This document shows positions 19,361 to 28,643 of a stretch of DNA of 64,000 bases, in pieces. Position 1 is the stretch's first letter. Each line of letters begins with the position of its first letter. Under the pieces are notes generated by a model. It saw nothing but the letters and a program-made list of their open reading frames with translations. It made no database searches and was not told where the DNA came from. Origin of the DNA: Verrucomicrobiota bacterium. GTDB taxonomy: Bacteria > Verrucomicrobiota > Verrucomicrobiia > Opitutales > Opitutaceae. The position numbers and the translations under genes were made by a program. The DNA lies in the NCBI GenBank assembly GCA_028293545.1, contig JAQGOP010000012.1, forward strand, positions 124,001-188,000, given 5' to 3'.

Positions 19361-21277
19361 TTACACTTTCTTCGCCGGTAACGCTTTCGTGCTGACCTCG
19401 GTCTTCAATTTTTCGACGTACGCCTCGACGGTCATCACGCCTTCGTCGCCGCGGGCGCGGCTGCGCACGGAGACGCTGCTGGCATCGGCTTCCTTCTGTC
19501 CGATCACGAGCGTGTAGGGAACCTTGTCGAGTTCGCCGCGCCGAATCTTGGCGCCGAGCTTGTCGCTGTGCTCGTCGACCGAGGCGCGCAGTCCTTCCGC
19601 CTTGAGGCGATTAAGCACGCCGTACGCGTGGTCGTTGAGCTTGTCGCTGATGGTCACGATCCGCACCTGCTCCGGCGCAAGCCACGCGGGGAAATCACCG
19701 CCGAAATGCTCGATCAGCACGCCGCAGAAACGCTCCATCGAACCGAACGGTGCACGGTGGATCATCACAGGACGATGCGCCTGGTTGTCGGCGCCGATGT
19801 AGGAAAGGTCGAAGCGGACCGGCAGGTTGTAGTCGACCTGGACGGTGCCGAGCTGCCATTCGCGGCCGATGACGTCCTTGATGACGAAATCGATCTTGGG
19901 GCCATAAAACGCGGCTTCGCCGGGCTCCTCCGTGAAAGGAACCCCGAGGGTCTTCGCCGCTTCGCGACAGGCGTGCTCGGCTTTGTCCCAGTTGGCGCTG
20001 TCGCCGGTGTACTTGTTCGAGTCGGGATCCCGCAGGCCGACCCGCACGCGATAATCCGCCATGCCGAGCGTGCTCAGCACGATCTTCACCAGCGCAAGGC
20101 AGCCGAGAACTTCGGCGGCGACCTGTTCCTCGGTGCAGAAGAGATGGGCGTCGTCCTGCGTGAAGCCGCGGACGCGCGTCAAGCCGTTGAGCTCGCCCGA
20201 TTGCTCCCAGCGATAGACGGTGCCGAATTCCGCGAGGCGCACCGGAAGGTCGCGGTAGGAATGAGGCTGGGACGCGAAAATCTTGATGTGATGCGGGCAG
20301 TTCATCGGCTTCAGCATGAAGCCGTCGAGGAGCTGGTCGTCGGGTTTGACGCGGTCGGGGGTGATCGTCTCACGGCCGGTGCGCTGGTTGACCTGGGAGG
20401 CGAGGCGCGCGGACACGGCTTCGAGGCGCGAGAACGCCTCGGCGCAGGAGCAGCCTTCGTGGATGACCTTGGCGAGCGATTCGTTTTCGAAGACCGGCGA
20501 GAACTGGGACTCCTTGTAATACGGGAAATGCCCGGAGGTCTTGTAGAGCTCGAGCTTCCCGATGTGCGGCGTGAAGACCTGCGAGTAACCCTGCTTCCGC
20601 AGTTCACCGCCGATGAAGTCCTGGAGTTCCTGGCGGATGATGGAGCCGCGAGGGGTCCAGAGGATCAACCCCTGGCCCACGTCCTCGTCGATGACGAAGA
20701 GCTTGAGGTCCTTGCCGAGTTTGCGGTGGTCGCGGAGCTTCGCCTGCTCGAGCTGCTCGAGGTACGCGGCGAGTTCGTCCTTCGTGGGGAAAGCGGTGCC
20801 GTAGATGCGCTGGAGCTGCTTGTTCTTCTCGTCGCCGCGGTGATAGGCGCCCGCGATGGAAAGGAGCTTGAACGCCTTGAGCTTCGAGGAATAGCGCACA
20901 TGCGTGCCGGCGCATAAATCGATGAATTCGCCGTTCTGGTAGAACGAGATTTTTTCATCCGCGGGGATGTCGGCGAGGCGGCCGAGTTTATAACGTTCCT
21001 GGCCGCGCGCCTTGATGATCTCGGTGGCTTCGTCGCGCGAAACTTCCTTGCGGAGAAAGGGCTGGTTTTCGTCCGCAATCTTTTTCATCTCGGCCTCGAT
21101 TTTAACCAGGTCGTCGGCGGTGAATTTGTGCTCGAGGTCGATGTCGTAATAGAAACCGGTTTCCGTCGGCGGGCCGATATCCAGCTTGGCGTCAGGCCAG
21201 AGGCGCAGGATCGCGGTCGCGAGGACGTGCGAGGCGGAGTGACGAAGTTCTTCGAGGGGAGACATGGGCGAGGACAT
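19361..21277 (-). CDS. thrS: Threonyl-tRNA synthetase (TGS-less)
   Basis: Class IIa synthetase of 638 residues. It lacks the N-terminal TGS domain and begins directly in the editing domain (HSASHVLATAI; second editing half CAGTHV). The catalytic zinc ligands are in MNCPHH and further downstream; motif 2 is RWEQSGELNGLTRVRGFTQDDAHLF and motif 3 PVMIHRAPFGSMERF. A C-terminal anticodon domain follows (VRIVTISDKLNDHAYGV). About 60 extra residues (a helical ESLAKVIHEGCSCAEAF... stretch) sit just before MNCPHH. Despite losing TGS, the total length is near normal because of this insertion. The gene is convergent with the aldehyde dehydrogenase. Confidence 0.95.
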   Translation of the reverse strand: MSSPMSPLEELRHSASHVLATAILRLWPDAKLDIGPPTETGFYYDIDLEHKFTADDLVKIEAEMKKIADENQPFLRKEVSRDEATEIIKARGQERYKLGRLADIPADEKISFYQNGEFIDLCAGTHVRYSSKLKAFKLLSIAGAYHRGDEKNKQLQRIYGTAFPTKDELAAYLEQLEQAKLRDHRKLGKDLKLFVIDEDVGQGLILWTPRGSIIRQELQDFIGGELRKQGYSQVFTPHIGKLELYKTSGHFPYYKESQFSPVFENESLAKVIHEGCSCAEAFSRLEAVSARLASQVNQRTGRETITPDRVKPDDQLLDGFMLKPMNCPHHIKIFASQPHSYRDLPVRLAEFGTVYRWEQSGELNGLTRVRGFTQDDAHLFCTEEQVAAEVLGCLALVKIVLSTLGMADYRVRVGLRDPDSNKYTGDSANWDKAEHACREAAKTLGVPFTEEPGEAAFYGPKIDFVIKDVIGREWQLGTVQVDYNLPVRFDLSYIGADNQAHRPVMIHRAPFGSMERFCGVLIEHFGGDFPAWLAPEQVRIVTISDKLNDHAYGVLNRLKAEGLRASVDEHSDKLGAKIRRGELDKVPYTLVIGQKEADASSVSVRSRARGDEGVMTVEAYVEKLKTEVSTKALPAKKV

Positions 21278-21372
21278 GGGAATTTTTAAAAGGTAAAGGA
21301 CATCGGTTACCGTGTGTCCAACTATGCTAGTAACGGCTTGAGTGAGGTTTGAGCGCTCTTAAACCGAGCGGC

Positions 21373-21599
21373 ATGATTAAAGACTTACGCGCTTGGCTCG
21401 CGAATCCTGAAGTTTATCCCGTGGAGCTCACGCTCAGCAGCGGTCAGACGATCCTGATCAAACATCCCGATTACGTTCATTATTTCGGACCCTTGAATAA
21501 GGTTTGTATCTATCCCGAGTCAGGCAGCCCGGTTTTCGATTGGGTATTCGCCGAACAGATCGCCAGCGTGCGGGCCAGGGTTAGGAAAGGATTTTGGGC

Positions 21600-21627
<28 letters not shown>
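21373..21627 (+). CDS. Conserved hypothetical small protein
   Basis: An 84-residue protein starting MIKDLRAWLANPEVYPVELTLSSGQTI. A beta-rich middle (ILIKHPDYVHYFGPLNKVCIYP) is followed by a basic C-terminus. No signal peptide or membrane segment. Its 3' end overlaps the 3' end of cysS by 28 bases on the opposite strand. The first 50 residues resemble small proteins describing a chemical-property-like 'L-x-SG-x-x-L...HPD' beta sandwich, but no named family is claimed. An earlier in-frame start at 21349 is possible. Confidence 0.65.
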
Positions 21628-22967
<1,340 letters not shown>

Positions 22968-23318
22968 GGAAAATGAAGGAGGGAAGGTTAGGACGCTGGC
23001 GGAAATTCCGCCGCAGCGGAATGCGGATTTTGCGGGCGCCGCGGGCGGGCGCCGGCGGTTGTCGGGCTCAACAACCGCAACACGTCGTTCGCGTCGTCAT
23101 CGAAGGACGGCGCAGAACGCTGCAAAAACCTGGGGCGAACCGTGACATGGCGTGCTCAGTGGCCCCCGAAGGACGCGAATATGCCCGGCGACTTCAAGCA
23201 TGATTTGGACGCCGCTTACCGGGGAGTTCAAAGGCGCAACCGGGACGGCAAACCGCGGCGGTCCCGTAAAAACATTTGGCCGGGTGTCCGCAGATGTGTT
23301 CTAGTCCGGGTCTTCACC
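22968..23318. other. Divergent cysS-hemB intergenic region
   Basis: About 350 bases with no supported gene. It contains an 8-bp hairpin (gcggttgt / acaaccgc near 23055-23080) about 90 bases upstream of cysS. Presumably it holds the two divergent promoters, but no confident -35/-10 pair was recognised. Confidence 0.5.
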
Positions 23319-24329
23319 ATGGCTGATCCCTTCAAGCTCGACCTGACCCAACGCCCGCGCCGCCTGCGCCGCACCGCGAGCCTGCGGGCCCTGACCGAGG
23401 AAACCGTGCTGCGCCCCGCGAATTTCATCGCGCCGCTTTTCGTGATCGAAGGAAAGGGCCGGCCGGAAGCGATCGCATCGATGCCGGGCGTGAGCCGCTT
23501 GAACATCGGGGACCTGGTCAAGGAGTGCCGCGCGCTGTCCAAGCTGGGCGTGCCGGCGGTGGCGCTCTTCCCGAAGATCGAGGCGAAGCTCAAGGATGAC
23601 GACGGCACGGTGGCGCTGCACGAGGACGGATTGATTTTACGCGCGGTTCGCGCGGTGAAGAAAGCGGTGCCGGAAATGACGGTGATGACCGACATCGCGC
23701 TCGACCCCTATACCACGCATGGCCACGACGGCGTGCTCAACGCCGCGCGCAACGACGTCGAGAACGACCGCACCGTCGGCATCCTGATGCGGATGGCGGT
23801 GCTGCACGCGCGCGCGGGCGTGGACCTCGTGGCGCCGAGCGACATGATGGATGGACGAGTGGGCGCGATCCGAAAGGGGCTCGATGCGACCGGCTTCACC
23901 GAAACCGGCATCATGGCGTACTCCGCGAAATTTGCCTCGGCGTACTATGGGCCTTTTCGCGACGCCGTGGGCAGCGCGAGCGCGGCGGGCACGAACCTGC
24001 TGAGCAAGGCGACTTACCAGCTCGGGCCAGGCAATCGCCGCGCCGCGCTGATCGAGTCGACGCTGGATGCGGCGGAAGGCGCGGACATCGTGATGATCAA
24101 ACCCGCGGGACCTTACCTCGACATCATCCGCGAAGTCCGGATGTCGACGCGGAAGCCGGTGGCAGCCTACCAGGTTTCAGGCGAATACGCGCAGATTCAC
24201 GCCGCGGCGAAACTGGGTTGGCTCGATCTCGCGCGCTGCCGTCACGAGTCGCTGCTCGCGATCAAGCGCGCCGGCGCCGACATGATCCTGACCTATTTCG
24301 CGAAGGAGATGGCGGCGGAGTTGAAGTAG
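23319..24329 (+). CDS. hemB: Porphobilinogen synthase (delta-aminolevulinate dehydratase)
   Basis: Condenses two 5-aminolevulinate molecules in tetrapyrrole synthesis. 336 residues from the ATG at 23319; the frame is open to 23142 but upstream sequence is not family-like. Schiff-base lysines are Lys204 in YSAKFASAYYGPFRDA and Lys261 in VMIKPAGPYLDI. The catalytic-zinc cysteine triad is replaced: DIALDPYTTHGHDGVL has Ala/Asp where Zn enzymes have Cys, so this is the Mg/monovalent-cation type. The stop codon lies inside a 25-bp dispersed repeat. Confidence 0.96.
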   Translation: MADPFKLDLTQRPRRLRRTASLRALTEETVLRPANFIAPLFVIEGKGRPEAIASMPGVSRLNIGDLVKECRALSKLGVPAVALFPKIEAKLKDDDGTVALHEDGLILRAVRAVKKAVPEMTVMTDIALDPYTTHGHDGVLNAARNDVENDRTVGILMRMAVLHARAGVDLVAPSDMMDGRVGAIRKGLDATGFTETGIMAYSAKFASAYYGPFRDAVGSASAAGTNLLSKATYQLGPGNRRAALIESTLDAAEGADIVMIKPAGPYLDIIREVRMSTRKPVAAYQVSGEYAQIHAAAKLGWLDLARCRHESLLAIKRAGADMILTYFAKEMAAELK

Positions 24330-24448
24330 CGCAGGCGGCCCGCCTGCTTTTGAAGTAGCGCGTAGCGGGTAGCGAGTAGCGAGCATGCCGGAGCGGTACA
24401 GTCCGACTACTCGCCACTTTCCGAGCAGGCGGGCCGCCTGCGCTACTT
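24324..24448. terminator. Bidirectional terminator built from an inverted dispersed-repeat pair
   Basis: 24324-24348 and 24424-24448 are perfect 25-bp inverted copies (AAGTAGCGCAGGCGGCCCGC...). Each contains or touches the stop codon of the convergent gene on its side (hemB stop 24327-24329; export-lipoprotein stop 24448-24450). A third identical copy is at 28577-28601. No T-tract, so the terminator role is inferred from position and stem length. Confidence 0.65.
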
Positions 24449-25047
24449 TAGAACGGCGAGCGCGGCACCTGCACTGAATCCCCCGGCATGAGATGGATGT
24501 CGTCCTCCGGCTTTTTCTGCGCAGCGGTAACGTTGATGTCGTAGGCTTTTTGGTCGCGCATCAAGTTCACCTTCGTCTCCTTCGCGTAGAGCGTGAATCC
24601 GCCTGCTGACTGGATCGCTTTGCCCACGGTGAGGTCCGGCGTCCAGATGATGCGGCCGGGACGCGCGACTTCGCCGCCGACATAAACATAACGCTCGGTG
24701 ACGCTCACCGAGACATCGACGGTCCGATAATATTTCTTGGAAATATATGCTTCGCGGATGCGTTGCGTCAGGTCGCCGGGAGTGGCGCCGCTGGTGTCGA
24801 CCACGCCGATGTAGGGCAGTGTGATCGTGCTGCGGTCGTCGATCTGCACGGCGTTGGTGCTCGGGTCGGGGACGCCCTGAAGCGTCACCGTCAAGCTGTC
24901 GCCGGGCCGAAGCTGGGCGGAATTCGCGGAGGCCGCCGGCACCGTCGGGTTGCGTGCGATGCTGTTATCCGTGGTTTCGCAGCCACTGAGGGCAACGAGC
25001 GCGAGCAAGGCGATGAGCAACGTCAGCCGGCGTTGGAGGAAATCCAT
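24448..25047 (-). CDS. Polysaccharide export lipoprotein (Wza/KpsD-like)
   Basis: A 199-residue outer-membrane-associated lipoprotein. The signal peptide ends in a lipobox (LVALSGCETT, Cys about 23). The Poly_export domain follows (LRPGDSLTVTLQGVPDPS ... ITLPYIGVVDTSGATPGDLTQRIREAYISKKYY) and then an SLBB beta-grasp (VYVGGEVARPGRIIWTPDLTVGKAIQSAGGF). It ends HLMPGDSVQVPRSPF, without the long multi-SLBB tail and transmembrane helix of full Wza. Such short versions serve as periplasmic/outer-membrane adaptors in capsule or exopolysaccharide export. No other export gene is adjacent. Confidence 0.9.
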   Translation of the reverse strand: MDFLQRRLTLLIALLALVALSGCETTDNSIARNPTVPAASANSAQLRPGDSLTVTLQGVPDPSTNAVQIDDRSTITLPYIGVVDTSGATPGDLTQRIREAYISKKYYRTVDVSVSVTERYVYVGGEVARPGRIIWTPDLTVGKAIQSAGGFTLYAKETKVNLMRDQKAYDINVTAAQKKPEDDIHLMPGDSVQVPRSPF

Positions 25048-25087
25048 GTGCAGGGAGGGGTGGGCCCAGCCGCCGGGAAACGCAATC

Positions 25088-25876
25088 TTACCGTTTGCCG
25101 CGGGAGCGTGCGCGGGGCTTCTCGTCCTCGTCGCTGTCGCTCTTTGGCTTGTCGTCGTCTTCTTCCTCGTCGTCGTCCTTGTCCTTCGACTTCGAGTCCT
25201 TGTCGTCCCCGTCTTTTTCCTCTTCGTCCTCGTCCCACTTCAACGACTCGTCGTTCTTGAGTTTTTCTTCCTCGGCCTCGTCGAGCTCGGGCAGGTCGTC
25301 GTCGTCCTCGGCGCTCTTCGCCGGTTTTTCGTCATCGGACTCATAGCCGGCCGGCATGAAATCGAGGATGGCCGTGATCTCGTCGAACGAGTGCACCGCT
25401 TTGCCTTCGATGAAGTGGCTGTTCTGGTCTTCGCGCAGCTCGTCCTCGACTTCGTCGACGGTGAGCTTGGATTCGAACTCGAACAAATCGTTGAGCATCT
25501 TCACGCGGCAGCGCGTGATGAGATCGAGCAGGTCGGCGTAAGGGCCGTTTTCCTCGTCGAGGATATCGGGCAGCACGAAAAGTTTTTCCTCGGACTCGAA
25601 GAGGGATTCCTTGGTGCGCTTGAGGCGGACCTTGCCGTTGCCGAGGTCCTTCTCGATGCGGAAAGGGATGAACGCGCGTTCCATTACGTCCTGGTCGAAG
25701 CCGTAATCGCGGAGGGGATCGACGAGTTCGATCAGGTGATCGCGCTGGCGGGGATCGATGATGCTGAGTCCATCGACGTCCCAGCGGACGGGGTCGCTCG
25801 TTTCGGCGACCCACCAGTTATGGTCCTCACCGAGACGGACGACACACCAATCGAGAGTAGAAGTAGCTTTGGCCAT
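25088..25876 (-). CDS. Conserved hypothetical protein with highly acidic tail
   Basis: A 262-residue cytoplasmic protein. The N-terminal 175 residues are a folded-looking domain (STLDWCVVRLGEDHNWWVAE... LIELVDPLRDYGFDQDVMERAFIPFRI ... VDEVEDELREDQNSHFIEG). Residues 180-262 are almost entirely D, E, K and S, ending in a basic RARSRGKR. No family is recognised. The acidic tail suggests an electrostatic interaction with nucleic-acid-binding partners or ribosomes, but that is speculation. Starts 40 bases before the lipoprotein gene's start region and is transcribed in the same direction. Confidence 0.75.
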   Translation of the reverse strand: MAKATSTLDWCVVRLGEDHNWWVAETSDPVRWDVDGLSIIDPRQRDHLIELVDPLRDYGFDQDVMERAFIPFRIEKDLGNGKVRLKRTKESLFESEEKLFVLPDILDEENGPYADLLDLITRCRVKMLNDLFEFESKLTVDEVEDELREDQNSHFIEGKAVHSFDEITAILDFMPAGYESDDEKPAKSAEDDDDLPELDEAEEEKLKNDESLKWDEDEEEKDGDDKDSKSKDKDDDEEEDDDKPKSDSDEDEKPRARSRGKR

Positions 25877-26061
25877 AGAAGAGAGAGGCAGAGGAGAATT
25901 TTTTCGCAGCGTGCTAGGGGGGAACTAAAAAACAAGCACAAAAAGGGCCGTGAACTGCGATGGCAAAAACGGCGGATGTTTCCCTGCGAAAAGGCTTTGC
26001 GTGCGGGCTTGAAAAAGGCTGCGCCTTGCTTTTTGCGAACCCAATTTCACAGTCTGCCCTC

Positions 26062-27126
26062 ATGGGTCTCCTTTATGAGAAGCTGGTTCGCCCGGCGCTG
26101 TTCCAGCTCGACTCCGAGCACGCCCACGAATTGGGCGTCGATGCGCTGGCGCTGCTGGGGTCGATTCCGCCGCTCTGCCGCCTGCTCGAGGCGTGGAATC
26201 GCCTGCCAAGGGCGGTGATGAAACCGGTGCAGGCCTTCGGCCTCACGTTCCCGAATTCCGTCGGCCTCGCCGCGGGTTTCGACAAGAACGCCCGGGCGTG
26301 GCCCGCGGCGGCGGCGCTGGGATTTGGCCACGTGGAGATCGGGACCGTGACGGCGCTGGCCCAGCCGGGGAACGATCGTCCGCGCATGTTTCGTTACCCG
26401 CGCGAGGAAGGCGTCATCAACCGGATGGGTTTCAACAACCAAGGGGCCGAACGCGTCGCCGCGAGATTGTCACATCGCGCGGGGCCGGGCCACCGGCGGA
26501 TTCCGCTGGGGATCAACCTCGGGAAATCGAAGGTCGCGCCGCTGGACCAGGCGACGGAGGACTACCTGGCGAGTTTCCGCCATCTCGCGGACCACGCCGA
26601 CTACCTCGTGCTCAATGTGAGCAGCCCGAACACACCGGGCCTGCGCCAGCTGCAGGACGGCGACCGGTTGCGCGAGCTGCTGGGCGCGGTGACCGAGGCG
26701 AACCGTGCGCGCGCCGCTCAGCCGGGAAAGGCCAAGAAACCCATTTTGCTCAAGATCGCGCCGGATTTAAATTTTCCGCAGATCGATGCAGTGCTGGAGA
26801 CGATCGCGGAGTTCGGCCTCGACGGGGTCATTGCGACCAACACGACCCTGGCCCGGCCGGGATCATTTGCGGCGGTGCCCGAGGCCGGCGGGTTGAGCGG
26901 CGCGCCGTTGCGGCAGCGCTCGACCGCGATCATCAATTATATTTCGCGCTGCACGAATGGGCGCCTGCCGATCATCGGGGTGGGCGGGATCATGGACCCG
27001 GCGGCGGCGGGCGAAAAAATCGATGCGGGCGCGACGCTCGTGCAGATTTATACCGGCCTGGTTTTTCGCGGGCCCTTTTTCCCGGCGGCGATCGCCCGGG
27101 CGATTGCGGATCGTCAGCGGCGGTGA
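26062..27126 (+). CDS. pyrD: Dihydroorotate dehydrogenase (quinone), class 2
   Basis: Membrane-associated flavoprotein that oxidises dihydroorotate to orotate with quinone in pyrimidine synthesis. 354 residues from the ATG at 26062. The N-terminal helix (LYEKLVRPALFQLDSEHAHELG) marks class 2. FMN and substrate motifs: AAGFDKNARAW, GFGHVEIGTVTALAQPGN, RMGFNNQGAE, LVLNVSSPNTPGLRQLQ with the catalytic Ser, KIAPDLN, ATNTTL, GVGGI and the final LVQIYTGLVFRGP. The frame extends upstream to 25960 without family similarity. Confidence 0.96.
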   Translation: MGLLYEKLVRPALFQLDSEHAHELGVDALALLGSIPPLCRLLEAWNRLPRAVMKPVQAFGLTFPNSVGLAAGFDKNARAWPAAAALGFGHVEIGTVTALAQPGNDRPRMFRYPREEGVINRMGFNNQGAERVAARLSHRAGPGHRRIPLGINLGKSKVAPLDQATEDYLASFRHLADHADYLVLNVSSPNTPGLRQLQDGDRLRELLGAVTEANRARAAQPGKAKKPILLKIAPDLNFPQIDAVLETIAEFGLDGVIATNTTLARPGSFAAVPEAGGLSGAPLRQRSTAIINYISRCTNGRLPIIGVGGIMDPAAAGEKIDAGATLVQIYTGLVFRGPFFPAAIARAIADRQRR

Positions 27127-27225
27127 GGCAACGGGGTGATTTCGCAGGGTGACGTGGTGTTCTTGAATCCGGGCTTTACAAGGTTCCGGCGAATCCTCTT
27201 AGTCCGCGTTCCCCTGTTTTTGAAT

Positions 27226-27310
27226 GCTCGGGTGGTGGAATTGGTAGACACACACGTTTGAGGGGCGTGTGCCGTAAGGCGTGCAGGTTCGAGTCCTGTC
27301 CCGAGCACCA
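27226..27310 (+). tRNA. tRNA-Leu (anticodon GAG)
   Basis: 85 bases with encoded CCA. Acceptor GCTCGGG pairs CCCGAGC; anticodon arm CACGT-TTGAGGG-GCGTG gives GAG; a long variable arm (TGCCGTAAGGCG) and T-arm GCAGG-TTCGAGT-CCTGT complete a class II tRNA. Confidence 0.95.
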
Positions 27311-27472
27311 ATTTTCGCGCGGCGCGAAAATTGCCGCGCCCAAGGTGCGCAGCCGACTGCCTGTTCCGTGGATCGAGACTGGGGGGTGGATTCTTTTCCC
27401 AAGACCTGTCCCGTGGCCTTGCACAGCGGAACGAAATCCGTCCACGTTCGGTGGCTGGATCTATTGCACGCG

Positions 27473-28552
27473 ATGTTGCCCGTACCAAAAAGAACGACGC
27501 TGGTGACCCAGGTCGCTGACATTTTGCGCCAAGGCTTGGATCGGCGCCAATGGACGCTCCGCATGCCGTCCGAACACTCCCTGGCTGGGCAGGTTCAGGT
27601 CAGCCGCGTGACCCTGCGCGCGGCCATCAAGATCCTTGTCCGTGAGAAGCGACTCCTCGTGGCCAACGGCCAGCGCGCGCGCATCCTTGCGGCGCCGCGC
27701 ACCCGACGCGTCGTGGGTTCGCGCATCGTGGGAGTCGTGTCGCCCGCGCTCATCGGCGCCAGCTCGCGGCATGCGTCGTATTATGAAACGTACCGCCATG
27801 CGATGCAGGAGGGTGGAGCCCACGTGAACTTTTACCACGGCGCCCGTTTCTACGGACCAAATCCCGACAAGGCGCTCGAGCGGCTCATGCGTGAATCGAA
27901 GGCCGACGCCTGGGTCGTCACGGGTTCGACGGCCAGGATGCAGGGCTGGTTTTCCGATCGGCAGATTCCCGTGATCGTGGACGGTTCCTGCCAGCCGGGC
28001 GTGCGCCTGGCGGCGCTGGATTTGGACTATCGCGCGGTTTGCCGCCATGCGGTGGGCAACCTGCTCGGGCTGGGCCATCGGCGCGTGGTTTTCCTGGGGC
28101 TGAACTCCGGGGCCGGCGGCGACCTCGCGAGCGAACTTGGCTTCCGTGAAGGATTCCAAAAGAGCGCACTTCCGGGACTCGAGCCGCGCATCGTTCATTG
28201 CGAGGAAAACGTGCGGAACGTCACCGCGACGCTCGCCCGCCTTTTTCGCGGGGCGGGGCAGCCGACCGCGATCATGGCGCAACGCTGGCTTCCGTTCACC
28301 GCGCTCACGTTTCTCCAGCAAAGCGGACGGCGCGTGCCGGGCGACGTTTCGCTGCTCGCGCGCGACGACCTGCCGAACCTCGATCTGCTCGTCCCGTCGA
28401 TTGCGCGATACGGATTCCCCGCGACCCTCTATACCCAGCGCATGGTCCGGCTGACCTGGAAATTATTCCTCGGGACGCTCGCACCCAAGCAGGAGTTTAT
28501 CCTGCCGGATTTCATCCCTGGAACTTCCCTTGGGCACGCACGAAAAGCGTAG
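27473..28552 (+). CDS. GntR-type transcriptional regulator with LacI/GalR-like ligand-binding domain
   Basis: A 359-residue regulator. The N-terminal winged helix (about 8-75) reads VADILRQGLDRRQWTLRMPSEHSLAGQVQVSRVTLRAAIKIL, a GntR-type HTH. The C-terminal part (about 90-350) is a periplasmic-binding-protein fold effector domain (VVGVVSPALIGA ... ADAWVVTGSTARMQGW ... LGHRRVVFLGLN ... GDVSLLARDDLPNL). This combination is common in Verrucomicrobia/Planctomycetes sugar regulators. It probably controls the symporter-oxidoreductase-sialidase module encoded just downstream on the opposite strand, and the palindrome at 32644 is a candidate operator (inference). The frame is open through the tRNA, but ATG 27473 precedes the HTH. 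Confidence 0.85.
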   Translation: MLPVPKRTTLVTQVADILRQGLDRRQWTLRMPSEHSLAGQVQVSRVTLRAAIKILVREKRLLVANGQRARILAAPRTRRVVGSRIVGVVSPALIGASSRHASYYETYRHAMQEGGAHVNFYHGARFYGPNPDKALERLMRESKADAWVVTGSTARMQGWFSDRQIPVIVDGSCQPGVRLAALDLDYRAVCRHAVGNLLGLGHRRVVFLGLNSGAGGDLASELGFREGFQKSALPGLEPRIVHCEENVRNVTATLARLFRGAGQPTAIMAQRWLPFTALTFLQQSGRRVPGDVSLLARDDLPNLDLLVPSIARYGFPATLYTQRMVRLTWKLFLGTLAPKQEFILPDFIPGTSLGHARKA

Positions 28553-28576
28553 GCTAGCCTCCTTGCCCGCCGCATG

Positions 28577-28601
28577 AAGTAGCGCAGGCGGCCCGCCTGC
28601 T
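28577..28601 (+). repeat. Third identical copy of the 25-bp AAGTAGCGCAGGCGG repeat
   Basis: Same 25 bases as 24324-24348, located in the convergent gap between the regulator gene and the symporter gene, again next to a stop. Confidence 0.8.
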
Positions 28602-28643
28602 CCGAAAAAGAATCGCGCAGCAGACGCCGGCCAGATGCGTGAA

